64,000 nt of DNA, from positions 1,612,001-1,676,000 of the forward strand of contig NZ_CP070961.1 in NCBI RefSeq assembly GCF_017086465.1. The letters run 5' to 3'. The notes under the pieces are model-generated. The model had not been told where the DNA came from. It ran no database searches and worked only from the letters and a program-made list of their open reading frames with translations. This DNA is from Nocardioides sp. zg-1228. Its GTDB lineage: Bacteria; Actinomycetota; Actinomycetes; Propionibacteriales; Nocardioidaceae. Positions 53,066 through 61,395 of this stretch are shown one piece after another. How positions within the stretch are numbered: position 1 is the stretch's first letter; the number at the start of each line of letters is the position of its first letter. Position numbers and translations under genes: made by a program.

Positions 53066-53156
53066 CCCATCCGCCCCGGCCCCGGCCCCGAACGCCTCCC
53101 GAGGCCGAGCCGGGAGACCGCACGCGAGGTCGAGGAACGCACGGGAGGGGACCGAG

Positions 53157-54020
53157 GTGGGCACGGCGGACGGGTCGGACTTCGAGACCTACGTCGACGC
53201 GCGCTGGCCCGACCTCGTCGCCGGCCTGGAGGAGGACGGCGTCGCGCCCGACGACGCGCGGCTCGCGGTCGCCCAGACCCTGGTGGCCGCGCGGCGCTCG
53301 TGGCGGCGCCGCGTGCGCGAGGAGCAGGTCGACGTCACCCTGTGGGCCGAGGCCCGCGAGCGGGCCGCGCTGGCGCCCCGGCCCGGGGAGCCGGCGCCCC
53401 ACGGACTCGGCCCGCGCGACCCCGGCGACGGTCCCGAACGGTGGCTCGAGCGGGCCGAGCGGGTGCGGGCCGCACGTCGCCGGCTGGCGGCGCGCCGCGC
53501 GCTCGCGGGCGTCGCGGTCGCGGCGGTGCTCGCCGCCGGGTGGGCGTGGTGGGCCGCCCGGCCGGCGCCGCCCCCGGTGCGCGAGGAGGCCAACCCGCTG
53601 CCCGTCGCGTGGTACGCCGAGGGCGAGCTGCACCTGGCGGACGTGGTCGTCCGGCTGCGCGGGGTGGAGGCGTTCGTCGCCGACGGCTCCGCCGTGGTCG
53701 CCCGGCTCCGGTCCGGTGAGGTGCTCCGCGTGGACGCCGAGGGCGGCGTCGAGCCGGTGGAGGAGGCTCCCGCGGCGCTCGACGACGTGCCGGTGCCGCC
53801 ACCCGTCGTCGCGCTCGGCCCCTACGACGTGCTGGTGCAGAGCGTGCCGATGGCCGACGGGGGCTGGGCACACCTCATCGACTCCTCGCGCCGCGACGGC
53901 GCGCAGGACGCCGTCCGGCAGTCGGAGTCCGGCCGGCGGGCGCTCGTCGTGTGCCGTACGCCGACGGCGTGCGGGGAGCCGGTGACCGTCGTCGCCGGCG
54001 GCACCATCCTGCTGCGCTGA
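53157..54020 (+). CDS. Single-pass membrane protein, anti-sigma-like layout
   Basis: A 287-residue protein. The cytoplasmic N-terminal 105 residues are acidic and helical (DFETYVDARWPDLVAGLEED, resembling ECF sigma region 2 loosely). One membrane helix follows (ALAGVAVAAVLAAGWAWWAA, about 114-133) and a 150-residue extracytoplasmic part ends with a Cys pair (CRTPTACGEPV). GGAGGGG precedes the GTG. No partner sigma factor is adjacent. Role unknown. Confidence 0.7.
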   Translation: MGTADGSDFETYVDARWPDLVAGLEEDGVAPDDARLAVAQTLVAARRSWRRRVREEQVDVTLWAEARERAALAPRPGEPAPHGLGPRDPGDGPERWLERAERVRAARRRLAARRALAGVAVAAVLAAGWAWWAARPAPPPVREEANPLPVAWYAEGELHLADVVVRLRGVEAFVADGSAVVARLRSGEVLRVDAEGGVEPVEEAPAALDDVPVPPPVVALGPYDVLVQSVPMADGGWAHLIDSSRRDGAQDAVRQSESGRRALVVCRTPTACGEPVTVVAGGTILLR

Positions 54021-54044
54021 GCCCCACCGCTAGGGTCACGCCTC

Positions 54045-54809
54045 GTGGCGGAGGCACTCTGGACGGGCGTGGCGCAGGCGTACGCGCGCAGCTTCGCCGG
54101 CCTCTGTGCCGGCACGATCCCGGCTCTCCTCGACGGGCTGCCGCGCGGCGCGCGACTGCTCGACGTGGGCTGCGGCACCGGCGCGCTGGTCGGAGCCGCA
54201 CGACAGGCCGGGCACGACGCCGTCGGGGTCGAGCCCGACCTCGAGATGGCCGGGCTGGCCGCTGCCGCCCTCGGCCGGGAGCACGTCCTCGTGGGAGGCC
54301 TGCCCGAGCTGCCGATGGCCGACGACGGCTACGAGGTGGTGACGGCCGCCTTCGTGCTCAACCACGTCGAGGACCCCCGCGCGGGTGCGCGGGAGCTGGC
54401 ACGCGTGGCGGCGCCCGGGGCGGTGGTGCGCGCGACGATCTGGGGAGCGACCCCGCCGCCGCAGGCGGTGATGTGGGGCGGGCTCCTCGACGCCGCCGGC
54501 GCCCGGCGGGTGGCGTCACCGCGGCTCGCGCCGGAGCGCGACTTCGAGCGCTCCGCCGACGGCCTCGCCGGCATCCTCGCCGAAGCCGGGCTCACGGTCA
54601 CCGCCGCCGGCGCCCGCTCGTGGACGTGGCGCGTCGCTGCCGACGACCTCTGGTGCGGTCTGACCACGGTGGGCAACTTCGGCGTTGCGTGGCGCGCCCA
54701 GCCCGAGGCCGTGCGGGCCCGCCTGCGGTCGGCGTACGACGCCCTCGGCCCGCACCACGCCTTCGACGTCGAGTGCGTGCTGGTGGAGGCCCGGCTGCCG
54801 CGGTCCTGA
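54045..54809 (+). CDS. SAM-dependent class I methyltransferase
   Basis: A 254-residue Rossmann methyltransferase with SAM-binding motif I LLDVGCGTGALVGAARQAGH, acidic VGVEPDLEMAGLA and motif FVLNHVEDPRAGARELARV. It belongs to the ubiE-like group, but the acceptor is unknown. The GTG lies 8 bases after TAGGGT (54031-54036), a probable leaderless start. Confidence 0.85.
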   Translation: MAEALWTGVAQAYARSFAGLCAGTIPALLDGLPRGARLLDVGCGTGALVGAARQAGHDAVGVEPDLEMAGLAAAALGREHVLVGGLPELPMADDGYEVVTAAFVLNHVEDPRAGARELARVAAPGAVVRATIWGATPPPQAVMWGGLLDAAGARRVASPRLAPERDFERSADGLAGILAEAGLTVTAAGARSWTWRVAADDLWCGLTTVGNFGVAWRAQPEAVRARLRSAYDALGPHHAFDVECVLVEARLPRS

Positions 54810-54849
54810 ACGGGGTGTGCCCCGGTGGCACGCCTCGTGCGGCGACTGC

Positions 54850-54880
54850 TTGACCTCACGTCCACGTGAGCTCCTAGCGT
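54850..54880 (+). promoter_or_regulatory. MerR-type promoter: TTGACC, 19-base spacer, TAGCGT with internal palindrome
   Basis: The -35 (54850-54855) and -10 (54875-54880) are separated by 19 bases, longer than the usual 17. The spacer holds a perfect inverted repeat CTCACGT-cc-ACGTGAG (54855-54870). This is the architecture of promoters activated by MerR-family regulators such as SoxR. Confidence 0.75.
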
Positions 54881-54887
54881 CCTGGGC

Positions 54888-54926
54888 ATGGAGGAGCCGA
54901 GGACGACCGAGCGAGGACCGACGTGA
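54888..54926 (+). CDS. Candidate 12-residue leaderless leader peptide
   Basis: An ATG 7 bases after the TAGCGT -10 opens the frame MEEPRTTERGPT, whose TGA overlaps the GTG/ATG start of the quinone oxidoreductase. If transcription starts at this ATG, the peptide is translated first and couples translation to the enzyme. It could equally be an untranslated leader carrying the GCGAGGA ribosome site. Confidence 0.4.
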   Translation: MEEPRTTERGPT

Positions 54927-55903
54927 TGCAGGCGATCGTGCAGAGGGACTACGGCGGTCCGGAGGTGCTCGTGCTCGAGGACGTCCTCGAGCCGGACCCG
55001 GCGGCGGGACAGGTGCGGATCGCCGTGTCCGCAGCCGGCGTTCACCTGTTGGACGCCACCCTGCGTGAGGGCGTCGCCGGTCCCTTCGGACGAGCGGCGC
55101 TGCCCATGACGCCCGGCCGCGAGGTCGCCGGGGTGGTGGACGCGGTCGGGCCGGACGTCGAGGGGTCCTGGCTCGGTCGACGGGTGGTCGCCCACCTCGG
55201 TGTGCTCAGTGGCGGCTACGCCGCGCGCGCTCTGGCGCCTGCCGCGGCGCTGATCCCCCTGGCCGAGCACGTGGACGAGGCAGAGGCGGTCGCGATGGTC
55301 GGGACCGGCCGCACCGCGCTGGGCATCCTCGAGGAGGCGGCGATCGGGCCGGACGACACGGTGCTGGTCACCAGCGCGGCCGGTGGGCTGGGGACGCTGC
55401 TGGTCCAGGCCGGCGTGCAGGCCGGCGCCCGCGTCGTCGGGGTGGCCGGCGGTGCGGCCAAGTCGGCGCTCGTGGCGTCGTACGGCGCGCACCCGGTCGA
55501 CTACCTCGAGCCCGGGTGGCCCGCCGAGGTGGCTGCCCTCCTCGGCGCCGAGCGCCCGGTGACCGTCGCCCTCGACGGGGTGGGCGGCACGGTGGGCCGG
55601 GCGGCGTTCGACCTGGTCGCTCCGGGCGGCCGGCTGGTCATGTTCGGCTGGACGGCCGGCGAGGCGATCGCCCTGTCGGCGCAGGACGTGTTCGAGCGCG
55701 GGGTCGCGGTGACCGCCGCCATCGGAGCCCGCATGTTCGCCCGGCCGGACGGGATCCAGGGGCTGGCACGCGAGGCGGTGGATCGACTCGCCGCCGACGA
55801 GTGGCGGCCCGCGACCACCAGGTTCCCCCTCGCCGAGGCAGCCGAGGCGCACCGGGCGCTGTCCGAGCGACGAACCACCGGCAAGGTTGTGCTGCTGACC
55901 TGA
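54926..55903 (+). CDS. NADP-dependent quinone oxidoreductase-like (zinc-free MDR)
   Basis: A 325-residue medium-chain reductase without the zinc cysteines, matching the QOR group: AIVQRDYGGPEVL, TPGREVAGVVDAVG, VTSAAGGLGTLLVQAGVQAG and VALDGVGGTVG. These enzymes reduce quinones or enones with NADPH. ATG 54926 is used; GTG 54923 is adjacent. The MerR-type promoter upstream predicts induction by a redox-active compound or electrophile, fitting the enzyme. Confidence 0.88.
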   Translation: MQAIVQRDYGGPEVLVLEDVLEPDPAAGQVRIAVSAAGVHLLDATLREGVAGPFGRAALPMTPGREVAGVVDAVGPDVEGSWLGRRVVAHLGVLSGGYAARALAPAAALIPLAEHVDEAEAVAMVGTGRTALGILEEAAIGPDDTVLVTSAAGGLGTLLVQAGVQAGARVVGVAGGAAKSALVASYGAHPVDYLEPGWPAEVAALLGAERPVTVALDGVGGTVGRAAFDLVAPGGRLVMFGWTAGEAIALSAQDVFERGVAVTAAIGARMFARPDGIQGLAREAVDRLAADEWRPATTRFPLAEAAEAHRALSERRTTGKVVLLT

Positions 55904-55925
55904 GCCTGCGTCGTAGAGTCGCCCC

Positions 55926-56735
55926 GTGCGCGCCTACCTCGACCTGCTCCAGCGGATCCTCGACGAGGGCGTGGAGAAGACCGACCGCACCGGCACCGGC
56001 ACGCTCAGCGTCTTCGGCCACCAGATGCGCTTCGACCTGGCGGAGGGCTTCCCGCTGGTGACCACCAAGAGGGTGCACACGCGCTCGGTCTTCGGCGAGC
56101 TGCTGTGGTTCCTGCGCGGTGACACCAACGTCAAGTGGCTGCAGGACCGCGGCATCACGATCTGGGACGAGTGGGCCGACGAGCAGGGCGACCTCGGCCC
56201 GGTCTACGGCTACCAGTGGCGCTCCTGGCCCACGCCCGACGGGCGGCACGTCGACCAGATCGCCCGGCTCGTCGACGGCATCCGCACCAACCCCGACTCG
56301 CGCCGCCACATCGTCTCGGCGTGGAACGTCGCCGACGTCGACGACATGGCGCTGCCGCCGTGCCACACGCTGTTCCAGTTCTACGTCGAGCCCACCCCGG
56401 CCGGCCCCGGCAGGCTGTCGTGCCAGCTCTACCAGCGCTCGGCCGACACGTTCCTCGGCGTGCCGTTCAACATCGCGTCCTACGCCCTGCTGACCCACAT
56501 GGTCGCGCAGGTGACCGGGCTCGAGGTCGGCGACTTCGTGCACACCATGGGCGACGCCCACCTCTACCTCAACCACGTCGACCAGGCCCGCCTCCAGCTC
56601 ACCCGCGAGCCACGCGCGCTGCCGCGCCTGGTGCTCGACCCGTCCGTGACGGAGATCGACGGCTTCGACCTCGAGCACATCGCCGTCGAGGGCTACGACC
56701 CCCACCCGGGCATCAAGGCCCCCATCGCCGTATGA
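55926..56735 (+). CDS. thyA: Thymidylate synthase
   Basis: A 269-residue ThyA converting dUMP to dTMP with methylene-tetrahydrofolate. It has [14 protein letters not shown], the catalytic [12 protein letters not shown] (Cys146), [17 protein letters not shown] and HLYLNH. The GTG is 6 bases after TAGAGT (55914-55919): leaderless. Its stop overlaps the dfrA start (ATGA), so the two are coupled. Confidence 0.96.
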   Translation: MRAYLDLLQRILDEGVEKTDRTGTGTLSVFGHQMRFDLAEGFPLVTTKRVHTRSVFGELLWFLRGDTNVKWLQDRGITIWDEWADEQGDLGPVYGYQWRSWPTPDGRHVDQIARLVDGIRTNPDSRRHIVSAWNVADVDDMALPPCHTLFQFYVEPTPAGPGRLSCQLYQRSADTFLGVPFNIASYALLTHMVAQVTGLEVGDFVHTMGDAHLYLNHVDQARLQLTREPRALPRLVLDPSVTEIDGFDLEHIAVEGYDPHPGIKAPIAV

Positions 56736-57247
56736 CCGGCGGTGCGACCGGATCGCTCCGGCCCGAGCAGCGCGTGGTGCTGGTGGCGGCCCACGCCCGC
56801 AACCGGGTGATCGGCAACGGTCCCGACATCCCGTGGCGGCTGCCCGGCGAGCAGGCGCAGTTCAAGGAGCTCACCTGGGGCCACACGTTGCTGATGGGTC
56901 GCACGACCTTCGAGTCGATCGGCCGCCCCCTGCCCGGGCGCACGACGATCGTCCTGACCCGGCACCTCGGGTGGTCGCACGAGGGCGTCCTCGTCGCCCA
57001 CACGGTCGAGGAGGCGCTCGCACTCGCCGGCGCCCAGCCCGGCGACGTGATGGTCGCCGGCGGCGGTGAGGTCTACGCCGCGCTGCTGCCCTGGGCGACG
57101 CACCAGGTGCTGACCGAGGTCGACCTCGAGCCGGAGGGCGACGTGCACTACCCGCAGTTCCCGGCCGACGAGTGGGTCGAGACGCGGCGCGAGCGCTTCG
57201 ACGGCTACGACCGCGTGTGGCTCGAGCGCATGGAGCCCGCGGCGTGA
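56732..57247 (+). CDS. dfrA: Dihydrofolate reductase
   Basis: A 171-residue DHFR that regenerates tetrahydrofolate from the dihydrofolate made by ThyA. Motifs: [20 protein letters not shown] with the substrate Asp, [31 protein letters not shown]. Start and stop overlap thyA and the GntR gene, so the three form one translationally coupled operon. Confidence 0.95.
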   Translation: MTGGATGSLRPEQRVVLVAAHARNRVIGNGPDIPWRLPGEQAQFKELTWGHTLLMGRTTFESIGRPLPGRTTIVLTRHLGWSHEGVLVAHTVEEALALAGAQPGDVMVAGGGEVYAALLPWATHQVLTEVDLEPEGDVHYPQFPADEWVETRRERFDGYDRVWLERMEPAA

Positions 57248-57606
57248 GCCCCGCCGTGCGGATCGCCGTCGACCCCGCGTCGGGCGTGCCGCCCTTCGAG
57301 CAGGTGCGCGAGGCCATCCGGGCGCAGGTCGACTCCGGCGCGCTCGCTCCCGGCGTCCGGCTCCCGCCGGTCCGCAGCCTGGCCACCTCCCTCGACCTCG
57401 CGCCCAACACCGTCGCGCGGGCCTACAAGGAGCTCGAGGCCCTCGGGGTCGTCGAGACCCGCGGGCGCGCCGGGACGTACGTGAGCGGCGCGGGCGTGGA
57501 GCGGACGCTGCGCGAGGCCGCGGCGTCGTACGCCGACACGGTCCGCTCGCTCGGCGCGTCCGAGGCCGACGCACTCGCGGCGGTGCGCCGCGCGCTGGGG
57601 TCGTAG
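57244..57606 (+). CDS. GntR-family regulator, short YtrA-like
   Basis: A 120-residue protein with a GntR winged helix (PPFEQVREAIRAQVDSGAL, RLPPVRSLATSLDLAPNTVA) and a short helical tail, as in the YtrA subfamily. The GTG start overlaps the dfrA stop (GTGA). Co-expression with thyA/dfrA is clear; control of that operon is possible but not shown, and no palindrome lies at the thyA promoter. Confidence 0.85.
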   Translation: MSPAVRIAVDPASGVPPFEQVREAIRAQVDSGALAPGVRLPPVRSLATSLDLAPNTVARAYKELEALGVVETRGRAGTYVSGAGVERTLREAAASYADTVRSLGASEADALAAVRRALGS

Positions 57607-57765
57607 GGGGTCGTCCCCGTGGATGCGCGCCGATGCGCGGGAATGACCGTGCTCGGGTGGTCGTTGGTATGGACAGCTGGCTCCGCATCATGCCCCCGGG
57701 CCTCACCCTTCGCCGCTGCGAGCGGCCCTTCGCCGAGAGGCGGCTGACGGACCAGCGAGCAGCAC

Positions 57766-57808
57766 CACGCAGCCACCCGCGGGTAAGCCCCGTCAGGGTG
57801 GCTGCGTG
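57766..57808 (+). terminator. 13-bp perfect hairpin after the thyA operon
   Basis: cacgcagccaccc (57766-57778) pairs exactly with 57796-57808 over a 17-base loop, 160 bases after the GntR stop and before the NUDIX gene. Confidence 0.6.
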
Positions 57809-57820
57809 CCGTCCGGGCGG

Positions 57821-57855
57821 GATGGGCTGCGGTGGGATGGGCTGCGGTGGGATGG
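57821..57855. repeat. 15-bp direct repeat, two copies plus a partial
   Basis: gatgggctgcggtgg occurs at 57821 and 57836, followed by gatgg. It lies just upstream of the NUDIX start and makes the promoter region hard to read. Confidence 0.8.
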
Positions 57856-57867
57856 GATCCTCGAGCC

Positions 57868-58278
57868 ATGGACGAGACGGACGACAGGCACATCGTCGTC
57901 GCCGCGGTCGCGCTGGTGCGCGACGGCTGCGTGCTGACGGTCCGCAAGCGCGGGACGGCACGCTTCATGCTGGTCGGTGGCAAGCTCGAGCCGGGGGAGT
58001 CGGCCCGCGACGCCGCGCTGCGCGAGACCCGCGAGGAGGTCGGCCTCGAGATCGGGTCGGCGACCCTCCTGGGCGAGTTCCTCTCCGAGGCGGCCAACGA
58101 GCCCGGCCACTCGCTGCACTCCACGGTCTTCTGGGTGGAGTCGGACGCCGACCCGGTCGCGGCGGGCGAGATCGCGGAGGTGCGCTGGACCCCGCTCGAC
58201 GACCACCCCGACGACCTGGCCCCGATGCTCGAGCACCACGTGCTGCCGGTGCTCCGGGCCCGGGTCGCCGCGCGCTGA
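57868..58278 (+). CDS. NUDIX hydrolase
   Basis: A 136-residue protein with a complete Nudix box, GGKLEPGESARDAALRET followed by REEVGLEIG, which hydrolyses nucleoside diphosphates linked to another moiety. Nearest style is the MutT-like group. No ribosome site is seen before the ATG at 57868. Substrate unknown. Confidence 0.88.
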   Translation: MDETDDRHIVVAAVALVRDGCVLTVRKRGTARFMLVGGKLEPGESARDAALRETREEVGLEIGSATLLGEFLSEAANEPGHSLHSTVFWVESDADPVAAGEIAEVRWTPLDDHPDDLAPMLEHHVLPVLRARVAAR

Positions 58279-58291
58279 CGGAGGCCGGCCC

Positions 58292-58624
58292 CTAGGTGGG
58301 CGGGAGGGTGCGGACGTAGCCCACGCCGCGGTCGAGCCAGAGCTGCAGCTGGTCGTCGGTGGCGAGCGCCTCGGCGGCCACCAGGAGCCAGCCGGCCATC
58401 GGTCGCCCGCGCATCACCATCGGGCTCACCGCGGCGCCGTCGACCCACGCCTCGGCGTCGGCGGGGTCGGCTCGCACCATGAGGGAGCCCTGGCTGCCGG
58501 CGGCCACCGCCATGTGGCCGTCGACCAGGTAGCCCAGGCCGCCGAACATCCTCCTCGACGTCAGGCCCTGCTCGCCCGTCAGGAGCTCGTCGATCCGCTG
58601 CGCCAGCACCTCGTCGTACGCCAT
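58292..58624 (-). CDS. TfoX N-terminal domain protein
   Basis: A 110-residue protein with the TfoX_N pattern: SRRMFGGLGYLVDGHMAVA, then SLMVRADPADAEAW and GRPMAGWLLVAAEAL. In competent bacteria TfoX activates competence genes; stand-alone TfoX_N proteins in actinobacteria have no known role. The ATG is 6 bases after CATACT on the minus strand, suggesting a leaderless transcript. Convergent with the NUDIX gene. Confidence 0.85.
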   Translation of the reverse strand: MAYDEVLAQRIDELLTGEQGLTSRRMFGGLGYLVDGHMAVAAGSQGSLMVRADPADAEAWVDGAAVSPMVMRGRPMAGWLLVAAEALATDDQLQLWLDRGVGYVRTLPPT

Positions 58625-58708
58625 CGGCCCAGTATGGGGCGACCCGCCGACACCCGTGTGCGGCTCGGCGCCGCGACTCGCGCGGAGGTGGGGCGATAAC
58701 CTTCGACC

Positions 58709-59599
58709 ATGAGCTCCAACGCCCCGTTCGGTCGCCTCCTCACCGCGATGGCCACCGCGTTCCACGAGGACGGCAGCGTCGATCTCGAGGGCACCGGGCG
58801 CATCGCCGCCCACCTCGTCGCCCACGGCAACGACGGCGTGGTCGTCAGTGGCACGACGGGCGAGAGCCCGACGACGTCGGTGGCCGAGGACGGCGAGATC
58901 CTGCGAGCCGTCCAGGACGCGGTCGGCGACCGCGCGACGGTGGTGGCCGGCGTGGGCACCAACTCCACCGCCCACTCGGTCGAGCTGGCGCGCCAGGCCG
59001 AGAAGATCGGCGTCGACGGGGTGCTGCTGGTCAGCCCCTACTACAACAAGCCCGGCCAGGTCGGCCTGCGCCACCACTTCTCCGCCGTGGCCGAGGCGAC
59101 CGACCTGCCCGTCATGCTCTACGACGTGCCCGGTCGCACCGCGAGCCTCATCGAGCTCGACACCTACGAGGCGATGCGGCGCTACGACCACGTCGCCTCG
59201 GTCAAGGACGCCTCCGGCCTGCTGCCCCGCGCCGCGCAGCTGACCGAGATGGGCTACTCCGTCTACTCCGGCGACGACGTCGCCACGCTGGGCTACCTCG
59301 CCTACGGCGGCGTCGGCCTGGTCTCGGTCGTCGGCCACGCGGCGGGCGACCAGCTGGCGTCGATGATCGACGCCTGGGTCCGCGGCGACCACGCCGAGGC
59401 CCTGCGCATCCACACGGCGCTCGTGCCGGCCTTCGCGGCCGTCATGGGCGTCCCCAACTACGGAGCCACCACCGCGAAGGCAGCCCTCGAGCTGCTCGGG
59501 GTGCTGGACAACCGCCGCGTCCGCGGCCCGCTCGTCGCACTCGACGAGGACGAGGTCGCTGCGCTGCGCACCGGCCTGGCAGCCGCCGGCCTGATCTGA
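58709..59599 (+). CDS. dapA: 4-Hydroxy-tetrahydrodipicolinate synthase
   Basis: A 296-residue aldolase of the lysine/diaminopimelate pathway, condensing pyruvate with aspartate semialdehyde. It has VVSGTTGESPTTS, the catalytic Tyr138 (VMLYDVPGRT) and Schiff-base Lys166 (VASVKDASG). The ATG is 6 bases after TAACCT (58697-58702): leaderless. It is followed by RNase J, a conserved actinobacterial order. Confidence 0.95.
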   Translation: MSSNAPFGRLLTAMATAFHEDGSVDLEGTGRIAAHLVAHGNDGVVVSGTTGESPTTSVAEDGEILRAVQDAVGDRATVVAGVGTNSTAHSVELARQAEKIGVDGVLLVSPYYNKPGQVGLRHHFSAVAEATDLPVMLYDVPGRTASLIELDTYEAMRRYDHVASVKDASGLLPRAAQLTEMGYSVYSGDDVATLGYLAYGGVGLVSVVGHAAGDQLASMIDAWVRGDHAEALRIHTALVPAFAAVMGVPNYGATTAKAALELLGVLDNRRVRGPLVALDEDEVAALRTGLAAAGLI

Positions 59600-59625
59600 T
59601 CGACCACACCAACACGAGGAATCCC

Positions 59626-61311
59626 TTGAGCCATCCCCACCCCGACCTGAGCGCGCCCGCCCCACTGCCGGCAGGAGGCCTCCGGGTCATCCCTCTCGGC
59701 GGACTGGGCGAGGTGGGCCGCAACATGACCGCGTTCGAGTACGACGGCCGGCTGCTGCTGGTCGACTGCGGCGTGCTGTTCCCCGAGGACCACCACCCCG
59801 GCGTCGACCTGATCCTCCCCGACTTCGCGCCCATCCGCGACCGCCTCGACGCCGTCGAGGCGCTGGTGCTCACCCACGGTCACGAGGACCACATCGGCGC
59901 GACCCCCTACCTGCTGCGCGAGCGGGGCGACATCCCGCTCGTCGGCTCCAAGCTGACCCTGGCGCTGCTCGGCTCCAAGCTGCGCGAGCACCGGCTCAAG
60001 GAGACGGTGCACTACGAGGTGGCCGAGGGCCAGACGATCACGTTCGGCCCGTTCGTGCTCGAGTTCGTCGCGGTCAACCACTCGATCCCCGACGCGCTCG
60101 CGGTCGTCATCCGCACCGGTGCCGGCGTCGTGCTGCACACCGGCGACTTCAAGATGGACCAGCTCCCGCTCGACGGCCGGATCACCGACCTCAACGAGTT
60201 CGCCCGCCTCGGCGACGAGGGCGTCGACCTCTTCCTCACCGACTCCACCAACGCCGAGGTGCCGGGCTTCACCACCTCGGAGAAGGACATCTCGCCGGTC
60301 CTGGAGCGGGTCTTCGCCAAGAGCGACCAGCGGATCATCGTCGCCTGCTTCGCCTCCCACGTGCACCGCGTTCAGCAGGTGCTGGACGCCGCCGTGGCGC
60401 ACGGTCGCAAGGTCGGCTACGTCGGCCGCTCGATGGTGCGCAACATGGCCATCGCCCAGGAGCTCGGCTACCTCAACGTCCCGCCCGGCGTGATGGTCGA
60501 CGCCAAGGAGCTCGCCGACCTGCCGCCGGAGAAGCAGGTGCTGGTCTCCACCGGCTCGCAGGGCGAGCCGCTGTCGGCCCTGAGCCGGATCGCCCAGCGC
60601 AGCCACAGCTTCGTCCACCTCGAGGAGGGCGACACCGTCATCCTGGCCAGCTCCCTGATCCCCGGCAACGAGAACGCCGTCTACCGGGTGATCAACGGGC
60701 TCTCGCGCCTGGGCGCCAACGTCGTGCACAAGGGCAACGCGCTGGTGCACGTGTCGGGTCACGCGAGCGCCGGCGAGCTCCTCTACTGCTACAACATCGT
60801 CAAGCCGCGCAACGTGCTGCCGGTGCACGGCGAGTTCCGCCACATGCGGGCCAACGCCGACCTCGCGCGCGCCACGGGCGTCGAGAACGTCGTGCTGGCC
60901 GAGGACGGGGTCGTCGTCGACCTCATCGACGGGGTGGCGCGCATCGTCGGCAAGGTCGACGTCGGCTACGTGTTCGTCGACGGCACCACGATCGGCGACG
61001 TGTCCGAGGCCTCGATGAAGGACCGCCGGATCCTCGGCGAGGAGGGCTTCCTGTCGGTCATCGTCGTCGTCGACTCGGTGACGGGCAAGGTCGTCTCCGG
61101 GCCCGAGATCCACGCCCGCGGCTTCGCCGAGGACGAGGCGACGCTCCAGGACATCCGCCAGCCGATCATCGACGCCATCGACGCCGCCGTCGCCGAGGGG
61201 ACCAACGACAGCTACCAGCTCCAGCAGACCGTGCGCCGCGTGGTCGGCCGGTGGGTCAACCGCGCGCACCGGCGTCGTCCGATGATCATCCCTGTGGTGA
61301 TCGAGGCCTGA
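59626..61311 (+). CDS. rnj: Ribonuclease J
   Basis: A 561-residue MBL/beta-CASP ribonuclease with 5'-3' exonuclease and endonuclease activity on RNA. Metal motif HGHEDHIG (84-91), then HSIPDALAVVI, HTGDFKMDQ, STNAEVPG, the beta-CASP GNENAVYRVI and HVSGHAS, and a C-terminal domain. Initiation is at TTG 59626, with CACGAGGA just upstream; no in-frame ATG precedes the conserved region. It is 26 bases after dapA and probably co-transcribed. Confidence 0.95.
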   Translation: MSHPHPDLSAPAPLPAGGLRVIPLGGLGEVGRNMTAFEYDGRLLLVDCGVLFPEDHHPGVDLILPDFAPIRDRLDAVEALVLTHGHEDHIGATPYLLRERGDIPLVGSKLTLALLGSKLREHRLKETVHYEVAEGQTITFGPFVLEFVAVNHSIPDALAVVIRTGAGVVLHTGDFKMDQLPLDGRITDLNEFARLGDEGVDLFLTDSTNAEVPGFTTSEKDISPVLERVFAKSDQRIIVACFASHVHRVQQVLDAAVAHGRKVGYVGRSMVRNMAIAQELGYLNVPPGVMVDAKELADLPPEKQVLVSTGSQGEPLSALSRIAQRSHSFVHLEEGDTVILASSLIPGNENAVYRVINGLSRLGANVVHKGNALVHVSGHASAGELLYCYNIVKPRNVLPVHGEFRHMRANADLARATGVENVVLAEDGVVVDLIDGVARIVGKVDVGYVFVDGTTIGDVSEASMKDRRILGEEGFLSVIVVVDSVTGKVVSGPEIHARGFAEDEATLQDIRQPIIDAIDAAVAEGTNDSYQLQQTVRRVVGRWVNRAHRRRPMIIPVVIEA

Positions 61312-61395
61312 CGGGCCCTAGCATCGACGCAGGACCCCGGGCGGGACCGGCAGCACAGGGACCAGGGCGCCGGTCGGCGTCGAGGGGAGGTGGGG

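Noticed and set aside
57633..58295. A 220-codon plus-strand frame across the NUDIX gene
   Set aside because: It runs through a terminator hairpin and a tandem repeat and overlaps the well-supported NUDIX gene in another frame.
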